Notes under the pieces: generated by a model
The model's database searches: none
What the model was told of the DNA's origin: nothing
What the model saw: only the letters and a program-made list of their open reading frames with translations
Assembly: GCA_905221605.1 (NCBI GenBank)
Contig: CAJNDS010000147.1
Coordinates: forward strand, 448,273-512,272
Direction: 5' to 3'
From: Symbiodinium natans
Taxonomy: Eukaryota > Sar > Dinophyceae > Suessiales > Symbiodiniaceae
DNA: 64,000 nt
In this document: piece by piece, positions 20,204 through 29,561 of the stretch
Position numbering within the stretch: the stretch's first letter is position 1
Layout: every line of letters begins with the position of its first letter
Program-made: the position numbers and the translations under genes

Positions 20204-21297
20204 CCTGACAATGAACAGGAAGATACGGTTTAGGGTTGAGGGTTGAGGGTTTAGGGTTTAGGGTTTAGGGTTTAGGGTTTGCCCTAAACCCTAAACCCAA
20301 GAACCCCGCTGTGCTGTGGCTAGTCAGTCGGGTGGCAAAAGAACAAACCCCTAAACCCCTCAGAAACCCTAAACCCCACCGGATGCGAGGCAGTAGACCC
20401 CGCGCCCCATTTCACGCATCTCTTGACCGGTGCCTCGCCCTTTTTTTGGGGCATGTAAATTCGCAGGCTGCCCTGTGTCCGACAAGTTGCATACTCAAGA
20501 TGTCGCATGCGGGACCTGGAGAATTTTGTGAGGAAATGAGCCTTACATATTGTTTTAGACCTCATGTGAATTACATAGCCTTTACTGTTCTTATGGGTAT
20601 GGTTATTTATGGTGGCCATGCTGCTACGCTGCGGCTCAGTTTGGAAGTTCTAGCCAGCTAACATGTCTTTCCTCTCTTCGAGAAGAAGCCACATAATAAA
20701 CAAAGAGGAAAAAACAGACTAAACCTGCTGTTCGCCGAGACCCTGAACCCTAAAACCTAACCGCACTACATAATATACAACCCTTTTTGAACCCTAAAAC
20801 CTAACCGAACTACATAATATGCAACCCTTTTTGCGCGAACCTCGCAGCATGCTGTCAACCTAAGCTGTTTTAAGTAAACGCAAGACGTCCCGAGGCTTTG
20901 GAGCTTGGAGTTGAGGGGTGTAGGCTTTAGGGTTTAGGGTTTAGGGTTTAGGGTTTAGGGTTTAGGGTTTAGGGAGAATAGCCAACCTCGTTGCAAGAGG
21001 GTTTCGGGTTTTAGGGTTTTGTACTTTGGGGCTCAGGGCACCTCGACTGTCCTCGGTTGAACAGGGTTTGGCGACTAGGCCATGGATTGTTCGGCTAATC
21101 CCACATTCTCCGTGCGGGGTAGAGTAGAGGTGGGGTTTAGGGTTTCGGGTTTAGGGTTTAGGGTTTCGGGTTTAGGTTTATAGGGGTCGAACTGCGAAGC
21201 GTGTCCGAAAAACAAACCGACTTACATGCGGACCATTCTGAACCACCCTAAACCCTAAACCCTAAACCCACGACATCCACGATCCGCCTGATATCTC
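20204..21297. other. Intergenic spacer between secreted-protein and PAS-like genes
   Basis: Mixed-composition sequence at 20380-20700 is probably 3' UTR, followed by the 44-bp duplication and TTTAGGG tracts at 20930-20972 and 21135-21170. An open frame at 20311-20661 has no family resemblance. Confidence 0.5.
20743..20832 (+). repeat. 44-bp tandem duplication
   Basis: GAACCCTAAAACCTAACCG...CTACATAATAT...CAACCCTTTTT occurs twice back to back with two or three mismatches, in the spacer between two genes. Confidence 0.9.
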
Positions 21298-24200
21298 ATG
21301 TTGCTCAAACGGCATTTTGTTGTTTTCACCGTTTTTCCGAGTGTACAGTTTTTTGCAGCTGATGCGCCCCAGTGTTTGAAGCCTAGCATGTGGGAGAATT
21401 ACATTACCGCCGCTTACGGATGTGCGGTGATCCACGTTCTAGCCGTGCGCGTCTGCCAATGGCAGGGCCTGTCGCACATCAAAGCGGCTTACCAGACTTT
21501 TCGACCGACATCACCAGCTATGGTCAAAGATGAGGAAGATGAGGTGCTTCACCGGGTACATGAGAAGCGACAACAGACGTTGAAAGCGACGGCAACACTC
21601 TGGTCCCTAGCGGTCGAGATTTTCATGTCGGGCCTCTTTCTGGCGCAGCTTTGTTGCCAGTCCGCGGGCATTCCGCAGTTCCTTGGCGCTTGCTTTCGGG
21701 GGGTTCAAGCTTCCCTCATAAACTAATTAACCAGCCCCCCAAAAAAAGGTGCCCTTATCATATGGTTTCTGGGCTACCCAGGTTCTGGCCCCTCTTGATT
21801 GCCACCATTTGGGCCACAGTCATCCTGCGCAACCTCAGCACGTCGACCGAGATCGCGCCGGCGCGGTTGAATCGGGATATGACGGTCTTGACCGTGCTTG
21901 TGTTCCTTGGGGTCCAAACGAACCCCCCAAAAACATGGGGGCCAGAAGACCCCCTTATAGAATCCCAGTTCAGGGCATGTGAACCCTAAATCCTTTGAGG
22001 GTTCATTCGGTCCCCGAGGTTCGGCGCGAGTTTGGGAGTGCCTCGTGAACTCCTTCCCCTGATCAGCATGGCGCGCGTGATGGTAAGCAGCTTCTTCACA
22101 GATGCGGCCTTGTCAAACAAGGCCAACCTGGTTTTGACGCCGTTCTACATCGTGTCTTACTGGTTGCAGGGTCCGGAGGACTCTTCTGTGCCTTGGGGGA
22201 CCCAATGAACCTCAAAATTGGTGTCATATAGCCTGTACTACTATAATTCCTATGAAGGTAATATGAACCCTAAACCCTACACCCTAAACCCTAAACCCTA
22301 AACCCTAAACCCTAAACCCTAAACCCTCCTTCAAGGTGGGGGGGCTGCTGATCATCAGCTGCGGTGAGTTGCTTGTTGTCTCATACCTGGCTCTGGCGGT
22401 GTCGAACCTGGATGTGAAGGAGCACCTTGGGCACCAAACGGACCTTACAGTTTGGATTATATACCCATATACTATACTACAATTCCTAGTCAAGGTTTCT
22501 GAACCTCAAACCCTTTCTAGGGATCATATACCCTATACCACTTAAGGCTTCTGAACCTTACTTAAGCCCTTTCTATCGTTCATGTCGTCCCCCAAGGTAC
22601 CAGCTGGCAGCAGCGACACTGGAGCTCGAACGCAAGGTCCATGAGACCCAGGAAGCAGAGCGAACAGGAGGAGCCGCACAGCGGCTTTTGACCGTGATGT
22701 GCGATGCTTTTGTTACTCGGTAGGCCCTTGGGGGCGTTTCATTTTCTCCCTTCTCTTAGTTGCTGAGTGAGTACACTTTACACTTTTTGGGATGCTATTC
22801 TCCCCTCTAGAACTGAAAGTGTACACCTTTTTGGGGGGCTTCTGAACTCAGCAACTAAGGTTATTTGGTGTAAGACGATCATATATCAAGAATATTTGTT
22901 CAGAGGGTTTTTAAGTGCCATGCTAGGTTCGACTCACACCTGACCTCAAGATCTTCCAGCCTTCGCGAAGCGTTTCCTAGTAGCTGAAGGAGTACACTTT
23001 TGACACTTTTTTGGATACTAGAATCACCTATGGAACTGAAAGTGTACACTTTTTTGGGGGCTTATGAACTCAGCAACTAAGGTTTCAGATCTTCTCATGT
23101 GTGGCTTCAGCTCAGCTATGGCAGCGACGACATTGGATGGAGTGCCATTGATTCGGTACCTTGGAGACGACATGAACCCTAAAAGGGCTTGTGGATCACA
23201 TACCTTGGCTAGGATTTATAGTAGTAAGGGTTTAGGATCACATACCTTACTAGGAATTTTAGTAGTATCGGCTGTATAGGGTATATGACCAGTAACTTCA
23301 GGGTTCATATGTGGCCCCCAAGGTACATCAATCCCCCTGACCACCAGAGATTCACCGACTTCATCAAGGAGTCATCTCAAGCGGGAAGTCCCGCACGATC
23401 TCTGCAGGTGTGTATCTTAGGGGCTGTGTGGTTAGCCTTGAACCCTCTTTTTTGTCATACAAAGATACATATATCTATATATATATATATACGTATATAT
23501 ATATATATATATGCTCACCCCCCCCCCATGATCTAGGTCGAAAGGCCTTTCGGGCCCATCGAAGCGAGATTTAAACCTAAGTCGGAATGAAAATTAAAAG
23601 GCCACTGGCCCCATTCGTAGTAAAATTTTTTAGAAATCTAAATCTGCCAATTAAAAGCCGCACCCTATGAAGTCCTCTTCTGGGGCCTGCCTGTCCGTAA
23701 CAAAATCTCACAAGAGCTTTATATGCAGAGGTTACAGCCTCAGAAATCCTCATCTGGGCTTCCTTCCTATTTTATTGAGAAAATGCTTCTACATAAGAAG
23801 CCCACACCCTACGAAAAGAATTCTATACTTAAAGGCCACACCCTATGAAATCCTCTTCTGGGCCCTCTTAATGAAATTTCAGTAGACTTGTGTCTGATAA
23901 AGCCACTGCTTCGTTCGTAATTAACCCAAGTAAAAAACATATTAAGAGGCCCAGCCCCAAGACATCCTCTTCTAAGCCTCATTGATTAATACCTATTTAG
24001 AACATTTTTGTTTTTCCCACACCCTGTGAAATCTTTCGCTGGCCCCATTCGTAATGAAACGCAATTTGATTTCATATTGTAAGCCCACACCCTAAGAAAT
24101 CCTCTTCTGGGCTTCGTTCGTAATTGAACCCAAGTAAAGCAAGTGTATATTCAGAGGCCAACCCCAGGACATCCTCCTCGCAATGAAACCGAGTTAGAAT

Positions 24201-27200
24201 TCTATATTGCAGACCATACCCTATGAAATCCCTTTCTGGCCCCTATTTGTAATGAAGATTAATTAGAATTCTGTATTACAAAGCCACACGCCAAGAAATC
24301 CTCATTAGACCTTCGTTTGTAATTAGACTTATTTTCGATTTGCCAAGATGCTTGTATTAAAAAAAGCCACACCATTCTGGGGCCTGTTCGTAACAGAATC
24401 TCGTAAGAAGTTTATAATTCTAGGTAAGAAGCCCACACCCTAAGAAGTTCTGACCTAGGCTAGGTTCGTATGTAACTCTTGGACAGAAATTTATATCATG
24501 AGCCCCCATTCGTATTTGAATGTACTTACAATTCCATATTTAACCGCTAGACCCTATGAAATCCTCTTCTGGTGCCTATTAGTGAAATGTCAATAGACTT
24601 GTATATGATAAAGCCATAGCTTCGTTAGTAAATTAAACCCAAGACAAACAAACAAATTAAGAGGCCCCGCCACAAGACATCCTCTTCTAAGCTTCATTGG
24701 TTAATACCTATTTGGAATTCTATTTTGCAGACCACACCCTATGATATTCTCCCCTGGCCTCGCTTCATACTACAATGTTATTTGAGGTTTGTATTAAAAC
24801 GTCACACCCTAAGAAATCCTCATCTGGACTCGTTTGGAATTCCACTTAAATTGAATGTTAAGTTTAGAGGCCACACCCCTTTGGACAGAATTTAAAAGGC
24901 CACACCCTAAGACCTGTGTATGGTAAAGCCACAGCTTCGTTCGTAAAACCAAACCAAGTAAAACAATTAAGAGGCCACGCCCTTCTAAGCCTCATTCGTT
25001 ACTACCTCTTTGGAATTTTATTTTACCGACCACACCCTGTGAAAGTCTCCTCTGGCCCCGCTTCGTAATGAAATGTAATTTGAGGTTTGCACTAAAACAC
25101 CACACCCTAAGAAATCCTCAACTGGACTTCCTTTGTGATTCCACTTAAATAGACGTTTAAATTAAGAGGCCACACCCCAAGACATCCTCTTCGAAGCCCC
25201 ACTCTTTTTTAAGTCCAATTAGACTTTTGAATTGCAGGTCCACATCCTCAAAAGAACCACACCCTAAGAAACCCTCTCTATTTCTTTTTTTTATTACTTT
25301 TCATATTAAGACGCCACATCCCAAGACATCCTCTTCTAAGCCTCATTCGTAATTAAATCTAATGGAACTTTACATGTTAACGCCACGCCCTGCATACCGA
25401 ATAGGCTGAATTGAAAAAAAACGAATGGTGGGTGTGTTTGTGTGCTTTTCTCTGTGTGTGTGCAAGGCAGTCACATTAGCAGAAACAACGTATAACAATA
25501 CACATTCTTTATACAAGAAAAGCATTTTTTGCAAAATTTGCTTAAAAAAAAAACCCAAAAATCCAAAAATCCAAAAATCCAAAAATCAAAACCAAAACCA
25601 TGGAGCCGGGAGGCCGCCTTTTTTGGATTTTTTGGTTTTCTCGAGGTTTTTTTGGTTTTTTTTGGAAAAATCCAAAAAAAACCATGTGTTTTTTTGGATT
25701 TTACTTGCTCCTGGCCTCAAAAACCTAAAAAACACATGGTTTTTTTTGGATTTTGAGTGAAAATCCAAAAAAAACCATGTGTTTTTTTAGTTTCTGAGAC
25801 CAGGAGCACCTGAAATCCAAAAAAACACGAGGTTTTTTTTGGATTTTCACTCAAAATCCAAAAAAAAACCATGTGTTTTTTAGGTTTTTGAGGCCAGGAG
25901 CAAGTAAAATCCAAAAAAACACATGGTTTTTTTTTGATTTTTCCAAAAAAAACCAAAAAAACCTCGAGAAAACCAAAAAATCCAAAAAAGGCGGCCTCCC
26001 GGCTCCATGGTTTTGAATTTTTGGATTTTTGGATTTTTGGATTTTTGGATTTGTGTCAAAATTTGCAAATTCTGCAAAAAAGAAGTGTTTTTTGCATACA
26101 ATTCTGTGTTTATAAGCCTGTCCTATGCAAATAATTCATAGACATGTTTACCAAGTTGCATTTTCCTGTGTTTTTTGGGTGTTTTTTTATGTGGTGATGT
26201 GGAAGTAGTGCTAAACACACGCGTTTTTCACTATTTACAGGTTTTCTCGCATAGGACTAGACGTGCAAAAACAGGACATCGCCTAGCATAGCCAGCATGT
26301 CATTTTAATCGGTGTTTACGAGGGTTTTTATAGGGACAAAGCAAAACCTAGATCATGGGGGGGGGGGTGACCATATATATATATATATATCATTCTATTA
26401 CAAGGTAAAAGGTGAACTATCTTCTATAGGGTGTTCAGCCCCTCAGTCTCCAGGTGAGTATGAAGGACTCCGGTGGAGTCGTTTTCAATGTCGAGCTCTT
26501 CCACGTCTCGGTGCCTGGCCTACGGACAGGCACGGAGCACGAGCATCTGCTTGGAATCACCCAAAACTCACAGAACCTTGGAGACCAAATGAAGCTTAAA
26601 GTTGGGATCACAGACTGTACATACTGCTACAATAATTCCTTTTTAGATTTTTAAGGTTTCCCTAAACCCTAAACCCTAAACCCCTTTAGGGTTCCCTTGC
26701 GTTCCCAAGGAAGGACAGCTTTCCCACCGAGCGGACGGCGCGTCTAGAAAGGGGCCTCGAGACTTACTTCGCCTTTACTTGAACTTTAAACTTTTTGGGT
26801 TCCTAAACCCCAAACCCCAAACCCTAAACCCTAAACCCTAAGCCCTAAGGAGAGGGCAGCAGCTGCGGGAGCAGACTGCACCAGAAGCCACAGTGCCTCC
26901 TCGCATGCCGTGAGCCCCTTGAGGACGACAGGAGCCCGAAAAGGGTTTAGGGTTTAGGGTTTAGGGTTCAGGGTTCAGGGTTTAGGGTTTAGGGTTTAGG
27001 GTTTAGGGTTTAGGGTTTAGGGTTCATATTGCCTTAATAGGAATTGTAGTACTACAGGGTATATGGGGCTTATGGTTCATAATATGCCCTTACTAGGGAA
27101 CTATGTGTAGTGTGGGGTACATGACCCCAATTTTGAGATTCTGGTCCCCAAGGTCATGGTGCAAATCCATCCGACGCTGTTCCAGAACTGCTGGACATGC

Positions 27201-28407
27201 GGCACATCTTGGGTTCCTTGGGCCCTTTACCGTTTTCCCCTTTGTGGGATTTAAGAGGATTACATTCAGGAATTGTTCAGAGGGTTCCCTAAACCTCGAA
27301 CCCTAAACCCCAAACCCTCAGCCGCAGAAGAAGAGCTAAACCCTAAACCCTAAACCCTAAACCCTAAACCCTAAACCCTAAACCCTAAACCCTAAACCCT
27401 AAACCCTAAACCAGCCGAGGTTATAAGCTGGAGAGCCAGGGGAGCCCAGACCGCCAACACCCGGGCAGCAACTCGCGGGAGTCGCGTGGCAGCCGGAGCA
27501 CCTCGGGGACCGAATGAACCCTAAAATTGGGGGTCACGTCTCAGGGTTTAGGGTTTAGGGTTTAGGGTTTAGGGTTTAGGGTTAAATTGGGGTCACATAC
27601 CCCATACCACTATGGTTCCTATTATAAGGTATATCCTGTTGGGGCTGTACTACGTTTATTCCAACTAAGGCAATATAGGGGTCGAAGTACGAATCATATT
27701 CCCTTATGGTCCCTGTATATTTTGACGATAATGACCCCCAAGACCCTGTCCTAATTGTGAAGGCCCCTACAGTAATTTGAACCCGAAACCCTAAACCCTA
27801 AACCCTAAACCCTAAACCCTAAACCCTAAACCCTAAACCCTTTCAGGGTTCCTTTCGTCCCCAAGGCAGCCGTAGCAGCCGAAGCGATCACCTCGTCCCG
27901 CTGCGATCTCTGGAGACAGCTTGGCTGGTTTAGGGTTTAGGGTTTAGGGTTTGGGGTTTGGGGTTTGGGGTTTGGGGTTTGGGGTTTGGGGTTTAGGGTT
28001 TAGGGTTTAGGGGGCCTTGGGACACGTTATGTTTTCCCCTTATTGGGTTTAAGAGGGTCATATTCAGGAATATTTTCCAGCGGGTGTTCAGGGCCATTCT
28101 AGCTTAGCTCATCATTTTTTTGGAGGGGGGTCATGCACCTCATACTACTCGAATTCGAGCTGGGGTTTTAGGTTTTTGATTCGGGTTTGGGGTTTAGGGA
28201 TTCGGGTCATACATACCCTATACGACGAAAATCCCTATCAGTGAATATGGCCCATAAACCCTTTTTGGGTTTCCTTGAGTCTCCAAGGAAAGTGAACATC
28301 GGTATCGATGTACACACGCTTGACGAGGGCTTTCGACTTCAGTCCATGCTGATGACTTTTGCTTCCGACCCGGAGCGGTTTAGGGTTTAGGGTTTAGGGT
28401 TTAGGGT

Positions 28408-28439
<32 letters not shown>

Positions 28440-29114
28440 TAGGGTTGAGTAGGGTTGAGTAGGGCTTTGGGTTTAGGGTTTAGGGACCAGGAGCACGGAC
28501 CGAACTTGATGGACTGGATCCAGCCACACTACCGGGACATGGTCTACAACCATATTCAGGATCATGCCAATGCTTGCTACCTTCACCGGCTGGGCAGTTA
28601 ACCTTTAACTTTTTTGGGTTCTATATGGTCTATTTACAAGTAAAAGGTTGGGTAGTTATTATAACCTTTAATCTAACTTTTTTTGTTATATATATATAGT
28701 CCTATTTACAAGGAAAAGGTTAGCCCTTTTTTGGGCTAGCGTATTCAGCCCCTAAGGCTATGCTGGGAGAGACTGTAAGCAGCCCTCGCTGCGGGGGATC
28801 AAGTTTCACTCGCCGATCGCCTCTGCAAGAAGCGTCTTGGTGGGAAAGCTGGGTGTTGGCTGCAGCTTGGGCCGCTCTTGGAAGCACTCTCTTGTATTTC
28901 TGGTCCTTGCCGAACCTTAAACCCTATAACCCCTAACCCTAAATTGCCCTAGCTATACCCATCGGAGTGAAGATGTCTGAAGTCGGAGCCGGCAGAAGAC
29001 CCAGGTATCTTGGACACGGACAAGGGACACCCCGAGAGCGGGAGTGATGATGGTTCAGGGACGTCATGTGCAATGCACATTGAGCTGGAACTGACCCAGC
29101 TCTTCGCGCATTAA
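21298..29114 (+). CDS. Multipass membrane protein with coiled linker and PAS-like domain
   Basis: The first long exon (21298 to about 21702) and exons at 21782, 22019 and 22336 encode about six hydrophobic helices, including AYGCAVIHVLAVRV, SLAVEIFMSGLFLAQLC, FWPLLIATIWATVIL and LLIISCGELLVVSYLALAV. Exon 22597-22719 is a charged helix (LELERKVHETQEAER) leading into QRLLTVMCDAFVTR. Exons 22927 to about 22977, 23082-23155 and 23323-23407 give FDSHLTSRSSSLREAF, TTLDGVPLIR and YINPPDHQRFTDFI. The last resembles the PDDRERF ending of PAS repeats. Exon 26454 to about 26579 continues with GGVVFNVELFHVSVPGL. Ser/Arg-rich exons follow near 26710, 27140, 27420 and 27865, then 28290-28380 (VNIGIDVHTLDEGFRL) and 28490-28594 (PNLMDWIQPHYRDMVYNHIQ), ending at TAA 29112-29114. 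Layout matches a sensor: membrane bundle, helical linker, PAS. I recall it as a family expanded in dinoflagellates. The start is uncertain because an upstream exon is possible, and later exons are less sure than the first eight. Confidence 0.7.
21703..21781 (+). mobile_element. Family P element as an intron of the PAS-like gene
   Basis: GTTCAAGCTTCCCTCATAAA to GGTTTCTGGGCTACCCAG. The donor sits after six G, so an off-by-one in the G run may explain a one-base phase ambiguity here. Confidence 0.78.
21910..22018 (+). mobile_element. Family D intron
   Basis: GGGTCCAAACGAACC left end and GGTTCATTCGGTCCCCGAG right end form a terminal inverted repeat. Exons VFLG and FGASLGV join across it. Confidence 0.87.
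22193..22335 (+). mobile_element. Family D intron with CCCTAAA expansion
   Basis: CCTTGGGGGACCCAATGAACC start. The element runs into about nine CCCTAAA units and ends CTTCAAG. Confidence 0.84.
22427..22596 (+). mobile_element. Family D intron
   Basis: GGGCACCAAACGGACC to GTTCATGTCGTCCCCCAAG, with an inner partial duplication around 22495-22555. Confidence 0.84.
22720..22926 (+). mobile_element. Family A intron carrying a nested family B element
   Basis: GT donor at 22720 (GTAGGCCCTTGGGGGCG) and acceptor GCCATGCTAG at 22926. The frame CDAFVT-R-FDSHLT fixes both ends. A family B hairpin at about 22757-22860 splits it. Confidence 0.85.
22757..22860 (+). mobile_element. Introner-like element, family B (nested)
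   Basis: Inverted ends TTAGTTGCTGAG and CTCAGCAACTAA, with inner arms GTACACTTT...AAAGTGTAC. About 104 bp. Confidence 0.85.
22977..23081 (+). mobile_element. Family B element as an intron
   Basis: TAGTAGCTGAAGGAGTACAC to CTCAGCAACTAAG, between two exons of the PAS-like gene. Confidence 0.85.
23156..23322 (+). mobile_element. Family D intron
   Basis: GTACCTTGGAGACGACATGA to GGTTCATATGTGGCCCCCAAG, with the next exon again beginning GTAC. Frame PLIR-YINPP fixes the junction. Confidence 0.88.
23570..25400. repeat. Degenerate tandem array, roughly 90-110-bp unit
   Basis: The motifs CCACACCCTAAGAAATCCTC, TTCTGGGCC, TTCGTAAT and AAGAGGCC recur in the same order around 18 times across 1.8 kb. No coding signal. 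It fills part of the 3-kb intron 23408-26453 of the PAS-like gene. Confidence 0.9.
25529..26079. repeat. 550-bp palindrome (inverted repeat)
   Basis: The left-arm block TGGAGCCGGGAGGCCGCC at 25601 is matched by its complement at 25990-26007, giving a centre near 25804. The outer arms carry AAAAATCC repeats and AAATTTGC. Inner segments repeat AAACCATGTGTTTTTT in both directions. It would extrude as a long hairpin. Confidence 0.93.
26580..26709 (+). mobile_element. Family D intron with a short CCCTAAA tract
   Basis: GGAGACCAAATGAAGC to GGGTTCCCTTGCGTTCCCAAG. Telomere units sit at the AAACCC site of the right arm. Confidence 0.83.
27030..27145 (+). mobile_element. Family D element 3' part
   Basis: CATATTGCCTTAATAGGAAT, TATATGGGGCTTATGGTTCA, then CTGGTCCCCAAG before an open exon. 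The left end is replaced by TTTAGGG repeats. Confidence 0.7.
27335..27411 (-). repeat. CCCTAAA tract, about 11 units
   Basis: Perfect array placed before a Ser/Arg-rich exon of the PAS-like gene. Confidence 0.9.
27505..27864 (+). mobile_element. Family D intron, enlarged
   Basis: TCGGGGACCGAATGAACC left end and GGGTTCCTTTCGTCCCCAAG right end. TTTAGGG (27541-27582) and CCCTAAA (27787-27840) tracts both lie inside. Confidence 0.82.
28012..28110 (+). mobile_element. Family A element
   Basis: GGCCTTGGGACACGTTATG through TTTAAGAGGGTCATATTCAG to GGGCCATTCTAG. Confidence 0.8.
28595..28748 (+). mobile_element. Introner-like element, family I
   Basis: GGCTGGGCAGTTAACCTTTA start, ACAAGGAAAAGGTTAGCCC arm and GTATTCAGCCCCTAAG end, used as an acceptor in the PAS-like gene. 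Relatives lie at 26384-26453, 30722-30890 and 33830-34065. Confidence 0.8.
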
Positions 29115-29116
29115 TC

Positions 29117-29227
29117 TTTGTGGTACTTTACTGTAACTTTAGATCCTTACCTTTTTTGGGGCTTATTGGGTTTCTTATTAAGGCAGCTAAAAGTTTAATT
29201 TATAGCTACCCTCCTGAGTGCAGCCAA
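29117..29227 (+). mobile_element. Family J element, copy 1
   Basis: TTTGTGGTACTTTACTGTAA to CCTCCTGAGTGCAGCCAAG, about 111 bp, starting 3 bases after the stop of the PAS-like gene. Confidence 0.9.
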
Positions 29228-29385
29228 GTCAGGGGTTTTCCATTTTCAGCCTTGCCACAGCTGAACTGTTCGAGACGTCGCAGCCGGCTCGGCTAAAGGT
29301 CTTGAATCTTGAACGGCGATTGCAGGTGTCACGGAGACAAATGATGTGCATGGACCTGAAGCTTTGTCTCCTAAACCCTAAACTT

Positions 29386-29494
29386 GGGATGTTCCCCCTT
29401 ACGCCCTTGTGCTGACAGTCCGTAGCAGGGATTATCGTATATACTCCCCTGCTATAATCCATCAAGGACTGTTAGTAGAAGGGGGAACATCCCA
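29386..29494. mobile_element. Introner-like hairpin, family C (well preserved)
   Basis: Left arm TTGGGATGTTCCCCCTTA, right arm AAGGGGGAACATCCCAA, with inner GACAGTCC / GGACTGTTAG. About 109 bp, almost a perfect inverted repeat at the ends. Confidence 0.88.
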
Positions 29495-29561
29495 ACCCTA
29501 AACCCTAAACTCTAAACCCTAAACCCTAAATGCTAAACCCTCAACCCTAAACCCGAATCTG

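Larger units (their letters stand above)
23408..26453 (+). other. 3-kb intron of the PAS-like gene
   Basis: GT donor after SLQ (23407) and an acceptor CTCCAG before VSMKDSGG (26454). Contains TA microsatellites (23478-23512, 26371-26390), the degenerate array, the palindrome and a family I 3' end that supplies the acceptor. Confidence 0.7.

Noticed and set aside
25370-26134. Overlapping open frames rich in Lys/Phe/Trp on both strands
   Set aside because: Products of AAAAATCC and TTTTTGG repeats in the palindrome. The same residues appear mirrored on the two strands.
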